DNA of 8,593 nucleotides from an uncultured Pseudomonas sp. (GCA_946886875.1 CAMPJN010000144.1:1-8593); one strand, 5' to 3'; positions 1-6,689 are shown, numbered from the stretch's first letter. The notes: generated by a model from the letters alone, not told the origin. Translations and numbers: made by a program.

Positions 1-476
1 TGGTCATCCACAACATCAGCTTGCCGCCGGGTCAGTTCGGTACCGGCAAGGTGCAGGCGTTTTTCCAGAATCGTCTGGCTGCCGATGAGCATCCCTATTT
101 TGCCGAAATCGCCGCCATGCGGGTGTCGGCGCATTTTCTGATCGAGCGCGATGGCGGCATCAGCCAATTCGTTTCCTGCCATGATCGCGCCTGGCACGCC
201 GGGCAATCGAGTTTTGCCGGCCGCGACAACTGCAACGATTTTTCCGTAGGTATCGAGTTGGAGGGTACCGACGAGTTGCCATTCACCGATGCGCAATATG
301 CGGCGCTGATCGAGCTGGTCGGCCTGTTGCGGCGCGCCTATCCGGCGATTACCGCCGAGCGCATATGCGGGCATAGCGACATCGCGCCGGCGCGCAAGAC
401 CGATCCCGGCCCTGCGTTCGACTGGACACGTTTGCGTGCCGCGCTGACCAATCATACGAAGGAGGAGGGGGTATGA
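1..476 (+). CDS. ampD: AmpD, 1,6-anhydro-N-acetylmuramyl-L-alanine amidase (5' end missing)
   Basis: This is a cytoplasmic zinc amidase of peptidoglycan recycling. It removes the peptide from 1,6-anhydroMurNAc-peptides, and its loss derepresses AmpR-controlled ampC beta-lactamase in species that have that circuit. The reading frame is already open at base 3 and begins VIHNISLPPGQFG, the N-terminal core of AmpD. By comparison with E. coli AmpD about 30 residues lie upstream of the window, so the TTG at 21 is internal. The three zinc ligands are visible: His in VIHN (codon 9-11), His in GHSD (372-374) and Asp in KTDPGP (402-404). The motifs VSAHFLI, RAWHAG, and NDFSVGIELEGTD are also intact. 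The stop TGA (474-476) overlaps the ampE start as ATGA, so the two are probably cotranscribed and translationally coupled. No disruption is visible in the part present. Confidence 0.96.
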   Translation, partial: VIHNISLPPGQFGTGKVQAFFQNRLAADEHPYFAEIAAMRVSAHFLIERDGGISQFVSCHDRAWHAGQSSFAGRDNCNDFSVGIELEGTDELPFTDAQYAALIELVGLLRRAYPAITAERICGHSDIAPARKTDPGPAFDWTRLRAALTNHTKEEGV

Positions 477-1309
477 GTTTCTTGGTGTTATTGCTGGTGT
501 TGTGGGTGGAAAAGTTCTCCGCCTGGCGCAGCAGGATTCAACTCGATGGCCCTTGGCTGCGCCTGTTGGCCAGGGTCGAAAACCACCCGGACTGCCAGGC
601 GCGCCCGTGGCTGGCGCTGGTCGCGCTGGTGCTCGCGCCGTTGCTGGTATTGGCGCTGATTCTTATCCTGCTCGAGCCATTGGCCTATGGCTGGCTGGCG
701 TTGCCGGTTCACCTGCTGGTGGTGATCTACAGTTTGGGCCGCGGCGACCTGCTCGCTGCGCTGGGGCCGTTTCGCGACAGTTGGCGGCGTGGCGATGCCG
801 AGGCGGCCTATCTGGTGGCGCGCCGCGACCTGGCGGTGGACGCGGCGGAAGAAGGCGCCTTGTTGCAAAGCGTACAAGGTCATCTGGTCTGGCAGGCGTA
901 TCAAAGTTTCTTCGCGGTGATTTTCTGGTACGCCTTGCTCGGACCTTTGGCGGCGCTCGCCTATCGGCTATTGGCTTTGCTTGCCGAACATACCCAGCAG
1001 GAAGCGTTACGCGAGCAGGCCGTGCAATGGCGTCATGCACTCGACTGGCTACCGGTGCGGGCGTTGGCGGCCAGCTTCGCCCTGGTCGGCAACTTCGTCG
1101 GGGTCAACCGGGCGCTGTTGCATGAGCTGCTGAGTTGGGATATCGCCGCCGCGCAGTTGGTGATCAATGTGGCGCGCGCCGCCAGCGAACTCCCCGCGCC
1201 GGTGATCGGCGAGGACGGGGTGAGCAGTCTGGATAGCTTATGGCAGCTGCTGGTGCGCGCGGCTGTGCTCTGGTATGCGGTGTTTGCCTTCTGGACGTTG
1301 TTTATCTGA
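473..1309 (+). CDS. ampE: AmpE, inner-membrane regulatory protein
   Basis: AmpE is the membrane partner encoded with AmpD. It has been proposed as a sensor or transducer in beta-lactamase induction, but its biochemical activity is not settled. The product has 278 residues, close to E. coli AmpE (about 284). Hydrophobic segments are visible at about residues 1-12, 46-68, 74-88, 146-170, 193-212 and 258-278, with a charged stretch around 100-135 that would be cytoplasmic or loop. The N-terminal MSFLVLLLVLWVEKF and the RGDLLAALGPF motif are typical of the family. The ATG at 473 overlaps the ampD stop, and a strong Shine-Dalgarno (AAGGAGGAGG, 459-468) sits just before it, inside the end of ampD. 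It converges on mak, 73 bp away. Assignment rests on both sequence and the ampD neighbour. Confidence 0.93.
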   Translation: MSFLVLLLVLWVEKFSAWRSRIQLDGPWLRLLARVENHPDCQARPWLALVALVLAPLLVLALILILLEPLAYGWLALPVHLLVVIYSLGRGDLLAALGPFRDSWRRGDAEAAYLVARRDLAVDAAEEGALLQSVQGHLVWQAYQSFFAVIFWYALLGPLAALAYRLLALLAEHTQQEALREQAVQWRHALDWLPVRALAASFALVGNFVGVNRALLHELLSWDIAAAQLVINVARAASELPAPVIGEDGVSSLDSLWQLLVRAAVLWYAVFAFWTLFI

Positions 1310-1318
1310 GGTTGCACG

Positions 1319-1336
1319 GGTGGGCTACGGCCCACC
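1319..1336. repeat. Hairpin between convergent ampE and mak, repeat-like, possible bidirectional terminator
   Basis: A perfect 7-bp stem GGTGGGC / GCCCACC closes on the tetraloop TACG, and a separate 10-bp palindrome AGGCATGCCT follows at 1337-1346. There is no T-tract on either strand, so this is not a canonical intrinsic terminator. The TGGGCTACGGCCCA type of sequence recurs in Pseudomonas intergenic regions (from memory). It lies where transcripts of ampE and mak would meet. Confidence 0.5.
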
Positions 1337-1382
1337 AGGCATGCCTCGTCAGATGCAGTCTACGAACGCCTTTCTCTCTGCT

Positions 1383-2276
1383 TTATTCATTCCATAACCA
1401 GGCCGCGCCGCGTACGCCGCTGGAATCCCCATGCTTTGCCGGCAGCAGGCGGGTGTTGACCTTGTCGGAAAACACATAGCGCGCTAGCAGCTGCGGTACC
1501 CGGGTATAGAGCATCGGGATATTCGACAGGCCGCCGCCCAGCACTATCACTTCCGGGTCGATCAGGTTGATCACCGAGGCCAGGCCACGGGCCAGTTGAT
1601 CGCAGTAAGCCGCCAGCGCTTGTTGCGCGGCGCCCTGGTTGGCGTTGGCCGCCTCCACCAATGCGGGGGCCTCCAGGCCTAATGCGCTGCGCGCCGCCCA
1701 GCCAGGGCCGGACAGAAAGGTTTCGATGCAGTCGTCCTGGCCGCAGTAACAGCGACGCACCGGACCGTCTTCGGCGCGGCGCCAGGGCAGCGGGTTATGT
1801 CCCCACTCGCCGGCTATGGCGTTGGGGCCACCGAGCAAGCGTCCATGAATCACCAGCCCACCGCCGACGCCGGTACCGAGAATCGCCGCAAATACGTTGG
1901 CCGCCCCCGCGCCGGCGCCATCAGTGGCTTCCGACCAGGCCAGGCAGTCGGCATCGTTGGCCAGGCGCACCGGTCGTTGCAGCAGCGCTTCGAGATCGCC
2001 CTGCAAGTCCTTGCCGATCAGGCAGGTGGAATTGGCATTCTTGATCAGGCCGTGGTCCGGCGAGCGATTGCCGGGAATGCCGATGCCCACGCTGCCCGTT
2101 TCCTGCAGCTCGCGCTCGGCGGCTTCGATTAGTTGGGCAATCACTGCTAGGGTTTCCTGGTAGTTGCCTTGCGGCGTGGCAACTCGCCGACGCAGGCATT
2201 GGCGGCCGGCTTTCAGGGCGATTATTTCGATCTTGCTGCCACCCAGATCAATACCGAGACGAAGTGATGAATGCAT
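1383..2276 (-). CDS. mak: Fructokinase, ROK family (Mak-like)
   Basis: This ROK-family sugar kinase transfers phosphate from ATP to free fructose, giving fructose-6-phosphate in the cytoplasm. The closest protein I can recall is E. coli Mak (YajF), with near-identical stretches: KNANST, RLANDA, AGEWGHNPLPW, IDPEVIVLGGG (E. coli LDPDVIVLGGG) and KHGDSSGVRGAAWLW. The 297 residues fit the family. Visible in order: the phosphate-binding DLGGSK (10-15), the likely catalytic Asp108 in LANDAD, the second ATP-site loop ILGTGVGGG (132-140), and the structural zinc site His160 plus Cys176, Cys178 and Cys183. The zinc motif reads CYCGQDDC, with Asp182 where most ROK proteins have Gly (CGxxGC). ATG at 2276 is preceded by a modest AAGG. 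The gene stands alone between ampE (convergent) and the chemoreceptor (divergent). Mannokinase or glucokinase side activity is possible; fructose is preferred from homology. Confidence 0.9.
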   Translation of the reverse strand: MHSSLRLGIDLGGSKIEIIALKAGRQCLRRRVATPQGNYQETLAVIAQLIEAAERELQETGSVGIGIPGNRSPDHGLIKNANSTCLIGKDLQGDLEALLQRPVRLANDADCLAWSEATDGAGAGAANVFAAILGTGVGGGLVIHGRLLGGPNAIAGEWGHNPLPWRRAEDGPVRRCYCGQDDCIETFLSGPGWAARSALGLEAPALVEAANANQGAAQQALAAYCDQLARGLASVINLIDPEVIVLGGGLSNIPMLYTRVPQLLARYVFSDKVNTRLLPAKHGDSSGVRGAAWLWNE

Positions 2277-2284
2277 GCTTAACC

Positions 2285-2311
2285 TTAAGTTACAGAGATG
2301 TGAGTCGATAA
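2285..2311 (+). promoter_or_regulatory. Candidate sigma-28 (FliA) promoter of the chemoreceptor gene
   Basis: TTAAGTTA (2285-2292), exactly 11 nt, then GTCGATAA (2304-2311). The enterobacterial FliA consensus is TAAAGTTT-N11-GCCGATAA, so 13 of 16 positions match at the exact spacing. The direction is towards the methyl-accepting chemotaxis gene, a class FliA usually controls in flagellated Gammaproteobacteria. Transcription would begin near 2318, leaving a leader of about 180 nt. The -35 element overlaps the ribosome-binding region of the divergent mak gene. This is predicted from sequence alone. Confidence 0.6.
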
Positions 2312-2349
2312 CCGGTATATAGGATCGCTGCGCCTGGAGTCAGGCAATA

Positions 2350-2411
2350 GGCCATACCCATGGCCGAGCATTTGCCACGCTGATTCCAGCGACCACAGGT
2401 CGGCCTATGGG
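2350..2411 (+). other. Structured leader of the chemoreceptor transcript
   Basis: Three inverted repeats lie in the stretch between mak and the chemoreceptor. GGCCAT/ATGGCC pairs at 2350-2355 with 2360-2365. CCCATGGCCGA (2357-2367) pairs with TCGGCCTATGGG (2400-2411) with one bulged T. CGCTG/CAGCG (2378-2382 with 2387-2391) nests inside that longer stem. The first two stems share bases 2360-2365, so only one can form at a time. Function unknown; no recognised riboswitch class. Confidence 0.35.
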
Positions 2412-2459
2412 CGAAGCGATGGTTGTCATTTGCGATCCTCAATCTGCGCTCGACGAGCC

Positions 2460-2475
2460 TGTGGCGTACACCACA
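2460..2475. other. 16-bp near-perfect palindrome just upstream of the chemoreceptor start
   Basis: TGTGGCGTACACCACA has 7 of 8 base pairs symmetric (TGTGG.GTAC.CCACA, one central C/A mismatch). It ends 12 nt before the GGAGA ribosome-binding site at 2488-2492 and is followed by an AT-rich tract. It could be a repressor operator or an RNA hairpin near the ribosome-binding site. I do not recognise a specific regulator. Confidence 0.35.
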
Positions 2476-2498
2476 ATAATTAAAATTGGAGACGTCCT

Positions 2499-4529
2499 GT
2501 GAAGACCGTGTTGTATCCGGCCATCGCGCTGATGAATCGCCTCAGCTTCGGCATGAAATTCAGCCTGATTAGCGTGCTGTTCTTCGTGCCCATGCTCGTC
2601 ACCAACTTCTATCTGGTGCGCGACTCCTACCGCCAGTATGTCGCCACCCAGGCGGCCCTCGACAGTATCGACCTGCTCGGCGAAACGCTGGTGCTGCGAC
2701 GCAATCTGGAAAATTTCGCCGACCTGGTGGAAATCCACTCGGTGATCGGCCAGTCCGGCGAAGCCGGCGACCTCGAGGCGCGGCTGCTGAAACTGCAAAG
2801 CGCCCTCGCCGAAGATTTGCAGCACCTCGCCCCGGTGGCGCAAAGCAGCGAAGAGATCGCCGAGTTCAACCAGAAGCGCGACGGATTGGTCTCCGAGTTG
2901 CAGGCGGTGAAGAACGAAAGCCTGCTGCAAGGCAAAATCATCCTGGCGGAAAAACTGCTGGGCAGCTCCCAGGTCTTTATCAAACTGGTCGCCGGCCAGG
3001 CCGGCCTCAGCCAGGACCGGCAAGCGGCGGTGCGCCAGCTGATCGAGCTGATCACCAGCGTTACCCCCGCAGTCACCGCGCCCCTGAGCGAAGGCCGGGC
3101 GCTGGGCTCCTACTCCCTGGCTCAGGGCTTTCTCAACTCGGCGGCCAGCACCCAGTTCGACGATTTGCTGCTGGAACTGGAAAAGCGTTACGCCGAGTAC
3201 GGCCTGAATGTGCAAGAAGCCCTGAGAAGCAGTCCGGAGGCGCGTCAGGCGTTGGAGCGTCTGGCCACGGCCAGCCAGGAATCGCTGAAAGACAGCGGCC
3301 GACTGTTCGAAGACAAGGTGGTGATCGCCGACAGTCTGGATACGCCATGGATGCAGTTCTATGACGAAGTCAGCGCATCCATGGACAAGACCTATCAATT
3401 CAACGACGCGGTGCTGGTGTTGCTGGAGCAGCAACTGCGCGAACGCCTGCAGGAGAATCGCGCCCAGGTCGGGCTGCTGGTCGCCGCCTTGGTCGTGGTG
3501 TTTCTGCTGATCGTTTATCTCTACGGTGGTTTCTATGTGTCGATTCGCTCGACCCTGAGCAGCCTGGGGCGGGTGATGAACCAGGTCGCGGCGGGCGATA
3601 TGACCGTCGAGTGCAAGGTGCACAGTAAGGATGAGCTGGGCGAGTTGGGCCTGGTGTTCAATGAAACCGTGCGCAAGATTCACGAGCTGATCGAGCGGGT
3701 CGGCCAGACCGTGGTCGAGGTCGAGCACCAGGCCAAGCGGGTCGAGCAGATTTCCGGCGAAAGCAACCAGGCGGTGGCGGGGCAGCGCAGCCAGATCGAA
3801 CAGGTCGCCACGGCGATGAACGAAATGTCCGCGACCGCCCAGGAGGTCGCGCGCAGCGCCGCCGCCGCGGTGGACAGCGCGCAGAGCGTCAATCAGGAAA
3901 CCGTCAACGGCCGCGCACTGGTCGAGTCCCAGGTCGGCAGCATTCAGCGCCTGGCCGGCGAGATCGATCAGTCGGTGGAAGTGATCAACAAGCTGGCCAG
4001 CGACAGTGCCTCTATCAGCCAGGTGTTGGATGTGATCAAAGGCATCGCCGAGCAGACCAACCTGCTGGCACTCAACGCGGCCATCGAAGCGGCGCGGGCG
4101 GGTGAGCAGGGCCGCGGCTTCGCCGTGGTCGCCGACGAGGTGCGCAACCTGGCCAAGCGTACCCAGCAGTCCACCGAAGAGATCGAGTCGATGATCGCCA
4201 AGTTGCAGGGCGGCGTTGGTGCCGCGGTCAAGGCAATGAGCACCAGTCATCAGATGGCCGATACCACGGTCAGCGAGTCGGGCAAGGTTCAGGTGGCACT
4301 GGAAAACATCCTCGCCGCGGTTGGCATGATCGTCGATCAGAACCAGCAGATCGCCACCGCCGCCGAAGAACAGACCGCCGTGGCCCAGGATATCGACCAG
4401 AATATCGTCGAAATCAGCCAGGCCGGCGAGCGCACCGCCGAGGGCGCCAGCCATACCGAACAAGCCAGCCGCGAACTCTCGGGGTTGGTGGCGCGCTTGA
4501 AGCAGTTGATAGGCGCGTTCCGCGTCTGA
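2499..4529 (+). CDS. Methyl-accepting chemotaxis protein (transmembrane chemoreceptor)
   Basis: A 676-residue inner-membrane chemoreceptor that would sense a periplasmic ligand and control CheA through CheW. Order of parts: transmembrane helix about 21-40 ([20 protein letters not shown]); a long periplasmic region about 41-324, glutamine- and leucine-rich and apparently all-helical; second transmembrane helix about 325-346; HAMP about 347-400; and the coiled-coil signalling domain to the end. The signalling tip is canonical: [27 protein letters not shown], with E518-Q519-T520-N521 at the hairpin turn. The C-terminus (LIGAFRV) lacks the WxxF pentapeptide used by some receptors to tether CheR/CheB. 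The start is GTG at 2499, chosen because GGAGA sits 6 nt upstream; Met12 is a weaker alternative. The periplasmic length exceeds a four-helix bundle and is compatible with a two-module helical (HBM-like) sensor, which is inference. Ligand unknown. Confidence 0.95.
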   Translation: MKTVLYPAIALMNRLSFGMKFSLISVLFFVPMLVTNFYLVRDSYRQYVATQAALDSIDLLGETLVLRRNLENFADLVEIHSVIGQSGEAGDLEARLLKLQSALAEDLQHLAPVAQSSEEIAEFNQKRDGLVSELQAVKNESLLQGKIILAEKLLGSSQVFIKLVAGQAGLSQDRQAAVRQLIELITSVTPAVTAPLSEGRALGSYSLAQGFLNSAASTQFDDLLLELEKRYAEYGLNVQEALRSSPEARQALERLATASQESLKDSGRLFEDKVVIADSLDTPWMQFYDEVSASMDKTYQFNDAVLVLLEQQLRERLQENRAQVGLLVAALVVVFLLIVYLYGGFYVSIRSTLSSLGRVMNQVAAGDMTVECKVHSKDELGELGLVFNETVRKIHELIERVGQTVVEVEHQAKRVEQISGESNQAVAGQRSQIEQVATAMNEMSATAQEVARSAAAAVDSAQSVNQETVNGRALVESQVGSIQRLAGEIDQSVEVINKLASDSASISQVLDVIKGIAEQTNLLALNAAIEAARAGEQGRGFAVVADEVRNLAKRTQQSTEEIESMIAKLQGGVGAAVKAMSTSHQMADTTVSESGKVQVALENILAAVGMIVDQNQQIATAAEEQTAVAQDIDQNIVEISQAGERTAEGASHTEQASRELSGLVARLKQLIGAFRV

Positions 4530-4544
4530 CCGCCGCTGTATGAC

Positions 4545-4578
4545 CGACAAGGCCCGCCATTTGGCGGGCCTTGTCGTT
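4545..4578 (+). terminator. Intrinsic-type terminator after the chemoreceptor gene
   Basis: A perfect 14-bp stem, CGACAAGGCCCGCC (4545-4558) against GGCGGGCCTTGTCG (4563-4576), closes on the loop ATTT, 15 nt after the stop codon. The downstream T run is short (TT at 4577-4578, then AT), so termination may rely mainly on the very stable GC stem. It is nearly symmetric and could also act on minus-strand transcripts. Confidence 0.8.
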
Positions 4579-4599
4579 ATAGAGCAGCGTCTTTCTATA

Positions 4600-4652
4600 G
4601 GGCTGCGAAAGCCCATTGGCAATTTCGCCTTCACCTGGGCTTGCGCAGCCCA
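4600..4652. repeat. Two related small palindromes (GGGCT...AGCCC)
   Basis: GGGCT-GCGAA-AGCCC (4600-4614) and TGGGCT-TGCGC-AGCCCA (4636-4652) share the same 5-bp stem, 21 bp apart. They resemble short repeats common between Pseudomonas genes. No coding sequence is supported here. Confidence 0.45.
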
Positions 4653-4654
4653 CA

Positions 4655-4679
4655 ATCGCGGCCAAGGCCGTTCCTACAG
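4655..4679. repeat. Pseudomonas REP element, GCGGCCAAGGCCGTTCCTAC type
   Basis: GCGGCC-AA-GGCCGT is a compact hairpin followed by TCCTACAG. This is the widely distributed Pseudomonas REP layout (GCGGGCAAGCCCGCTCCTACA in many species), with GGCC in place of GGGC in the stem. Such elements are mobilised by REP-associated tyrosine transposases encoded elsewhere; none is in this window. Confidence 0.75.
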
Positions 4680-4721
4680 TCGGCGGGCTGGCTGGTTGCC
4701 CGGATAAGTCTTGGCTTACCG

Positions 4722-4741
4722 CTGCCACTTTAGAGTGCCAG
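4722..4741. repeat. Imperfect palindrome in the REP-rich spacer
   Basis: CTGCCACT-TTAG-AGTGCCAG: 7 of 8 pairs match, with one C/C mismatch. It may be a degenerate member of the surrounding repeat cluster. No gene or regulator is suggested. Confidence 0.3.
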
Positions 4742-4752
4742 ATGAACATACA

Positions 4753-4816
4753 AGCCCGGATGAAATCCGGGGGAAATCTAACGGCCGACAGCGCTCCCGG
4801 ATTGCATCCGGGCTAC
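4753..4816. repeat. Inverted pair of REP elements (CCCGGAT-N3-ATCCGGG)
   Basis: Copy one is AGCCCGGATGAAATCCGGG (4753-4771). Copy two, in opposite orientation, is CCCGGATTGCATCCGGGC with the flank TAC (4796-4816). Each has a perfect 7-bp stem with a 3-nt loop (GAA; TGC, or GCA on the other strand). The unit TAGCCCGGATGCAATCCGGG, read on the minus strand, abuts the tatD-family stop codon. Two facing copies separated by 24 bp make a REP doublet, and would form hairpins at the 3' end of the cra-tatD transcript, where they could stabilise or terminate it. Confidence 0.75.
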
Positions 4817-5616
4817 TAGGTTGCGGGCGACATTTCGGTGTTCCAGCCAAACAACTCTGCGGCATTGCGGCTGCTGGCGCTGGCCAATTGTTCCGGGGCG
4901 ATGGCTAGCAACTGAGCCAGATTGGCGCAGATATCCGGCAGGTATTCGGGGCTGTTGCGTTGGTTCGGGTGCATCGACGGCGCCATATCCGGGGCGTCAG
5001 TTTCCAGTACCAGGGCCTCCAGCGGCAGGCGCGCGATCACCTGGCGCAGGCGCGTGGCTTGCGGCCAGGTTGGGGCGCCGCCGAGGCCGAGTTTGAAACC
5101 GAGCTTGAGGTATTCGCGGGCTTCTTCGTAGCTACCGGCAAAGGCATGGATGATCCCGCCGCGTTTCGGCGCGATCCGTTTCAGAGTGGCGATGGTCGTG
5201 GCGTGGGCGCGGCGGACGTGGATCAGCGCCGGCAGTTCGAACTCCACGGCCAGCTCGAGCTGCGCTTCGAACAGCTGTTGCTGGCGTTCGCGGTCGAGGT
5301 CTTCGAGGAAGTAATCCAGGCCGATTTCGCCGACGGCGCAGAGCTTTGCCTGTCCGTTAAGGCGCTCCAGCCAGTCGCGCAGCTCGCTCAGATGCTCCGG
5401 CTGATGTTGGTCGAGAAACACCGGGTGCATGCCCAGGGCGGCGTACAGACGACTGTCGTTCTGCACCAGATCCCACACCCTTTGCCAATTGCCCTGTTCC
5501 ACCCCGAGCACCACCAGGCGTTGCACGCCGAGGGTCTGACAGTTGGCCAGCACGGCGTTGCGGTCGGCATCGAACTCGGGAAAATCCAGGTGGGTATGGG
5601 TGTCGATCAGCTGCAT
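4816..5616 (-). CDS. TatD-family metal-dependent hydrolase (YjjV-like)
   Basis: A cytoplasmic TIM-barrel metallohydrolase of the TatD family, whose tested members have DNase or other phosphoesterase-type activities; the substrate here is not known. The 266 residues match the usual length. Metal ligands are visible: His7 and His9 (DTHTH), Glu97 (VGEIGLDY), His133 (IHVRRAH), His157 (IIHAFAGS) and Asp207 (LETDAPDMAP). The RRAH, GGAPTWPQA and LETDAPDM segments resemble E. coli YjjV more than TatD itself. I chose ATG at 5616 because AGGGAG (5622-5627) lies 5 nt before it. The GTG at 5622, which would overlap the cra stop, has the Shine-Dalgarno directly against it. The gene starts 2 nt after cra ends, so the two are an operon with likely translational coupling. 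Any direct role in fructose metabolism is unproven. Confidence 0.92.
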   Translation of the reverse strand: MQLIDTHTHLDFPEFDADRNAVLANCQTLGVQRLVVLGVEQGNWQRVWDLVQNDSRLYAALGMHPVFLDQHQPEHLSELRDWLERLNGQAKLCAVGEIGLDYFLEDLDRERQQQLFEAQLELAVEFELPALIHVRRAHATTIATLKRIAPKRGGIIHAFAGSYEEAREYLKLGFKLGLGGAPTWPQATRLRQVIARLPLEALVLETDAPDMAPSMHPNQRNSPEYLPDICANLAQLLAIAPEQLASASSRNAAELFGWNTEMSPAT

Positions 5617-5618
5617 GC

Positions 5619-6611
5619 TCACTCCCTGCGCCGCTGCCTGAAAGTGCGCGCCACGGCCTGGACGCCGGACTGGTAATTGCCGTTCTCCACTGCCCCCAGA
5701 GCCAGCTGCAGCACCTGTTCGGCGATCGCTTCATGTTGCTGGACCATGCTGTTGACCGGCAGCGGCAGAAAATCCAGCAGCAGGTTATCGCCGAAGGTGC
5801 CCAGGGCCATGGGGCCATGCAGCAGGTCACGCGCCTTGAGCGCGTCGAACACCCCCTCCAGCAGCACATAGGCGGTGGTCAGCAGCGCATCCGGTGGCTG
5901 GCCCAGGCGTTCCAGCAGCGCTTCCATCAATTGACGACCACAGTCGCGGCTGAAGCTTTGTCCCTGTTCCAGCAGCAGTTCGCTATCGCTGCCGGCCAGG
6001 GCCTGGCGAAAACCGGCGTTGCGCGCCTGACTGATATTCAGCTCGGGGCGGGCGCCGAGCAGGGCGATCTGCCGGGGTGCCGGCTGCAGCAGGCTGGCGG
6101 TGAGCTGGCGGCTGGCTTGCTGGTCGTCGCTGATCACCGAGCAAAAGCGTTGCGGGTCCAGCGCCCGGTCGACTCCCACCACCGGCAAGCCGCCGGCGAG
6201 CAGGCGCTGATAGCTGTCGTCGCCATCCGGCAGGCAGCTGGCGACTATCAGGGCGTCGCAGCGGCGCGCGCGGAACAGTTGCAGCAACTGACGCTCGGTG
6301 TCCGGCTGGTCGTCGGAGCTGGCGATCAGCAGCTGATAGCCGCGGGCGCGGGCGCCTTGTTCCAGGCGTTTGGCCAGGCGTGCGTAGCTGGGGTTTTCCA
6401 GATCCGGAAGGATAAAGCCCAGGGTGCGCGTCTGGCCGCTGCGCAGGCCGGCGGCCTGGGGGTCCGGCTGGAAGTCGTGTTGTTCGACCACCGCGCGCAC
6501 CCGCGCCACTGTGGCGTCGCTGATCCGCCGTTGCGCGGCCTTGCCGTTGATCACATAGCTGGCGGTGGTGACGGAAACGCCAGCCAGGCGGGCGATGTCG
6601 CTGAGTTTCAC
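5619..6611 (-). CDS. cra: Cra/FruR, LacI-family fructose repressor
   Basis: A LacI/GalR-family DNA-binding regulator, 330 residues against 334 in E. coli Cra. In Pseudomonas the known role is local control of the fructose operon, with fructose-1-phosphate as effector. The helix-turn-helix KLSDIARLAGVSVTTASYVINGKA (2-25) and the hinge AAGLRSGQTR (about 51-60) are near-identical to E. coli Cra. So are ILPDLENPSYAR, GYQLLIASSDDQPD, VDRALD and TFGDNLLLDFL in the effector domain. The start is taken as GTG at 6611, which gives the family N-terminus MKLSDIA. An AGGAA lies about 7 nt upstream. An ATG at 6665 would add 18 residues absent from the family and has no ribosome-binding site. It is divergent from fruB, with a Cra operator between them, implying autoregulation as well as fruB control. 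Confidence 0.96.
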   Translation of the reverse strand: MKLSDIARLAGVSVTTASYVINGKAAQRRISDATVARVRAVVEQHDFQPDPQAAGLRSGQTRTLGFILPDLENPSYARLAKRLEQGARARGYQLLIASSDDQPDTERQLLQLFRARRCDALIVASCLPDGDDSYQRLLAGGLPVVGVDRALDPQRFCSVISDDQQASRQLTASLLQPAPRQIALLGARPELNISQARNAGFRQALAGSDSELLLEQGQSFSRDCGRQLMEALLERLGQPPDALLTTAYVLLEGVFDALKARDLLHGPMALGTFGDNLLLDFLPLPVNSMVQQHEAIAEQVLQLALGAVENGNYQSGVQAVARTFRQRRRE

Positions 6612-6689
6612 GGCGCGGTTCCTGAGCGAAAGTGGGTGGGCCGACGGTTGGGCTTTAAGGATCACGCATTATGGCGTAACGTGCCAATC

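Noticed and set aside
2439..4655. 738-codon open frame on the minus strand covering the whole chemoreceptor gene
   Set aside because: It is rich in H, Q, L and D with no domain, mirrors codon-position bias of the high-GC gene opposite, and has no ribosome-binding site. The plus-strand frame is a textbook chemoreceptor.
4600..4816. CRISPR array or tandem repeat
   Set aside because: The palindromes belong to different types, differ in spacing and orientation, and have no regular spacers or cas genes nearby.
4616..4908. Small plus-strand open frames in the spacer (67 and 65 codons)
   Set aside because: They run through REP palindromes and into the antisense of the hydrolase gene; no ribosome-binding site and no protein-like composition.
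4960..5676. 238-codon plus-strand open frame opposite the TatD-family gene
   Set aside because: Shadow frame with no motifs; the opposite strand carries all TatD metal ligands.
6609..6665. Longer cra starting at ATG 6665
   Set aside because: Adds 18 residues not found in the family, lacks a Shine-Dalgarno, and the GTG at 6611 gives the conserved MKLSDIA start.
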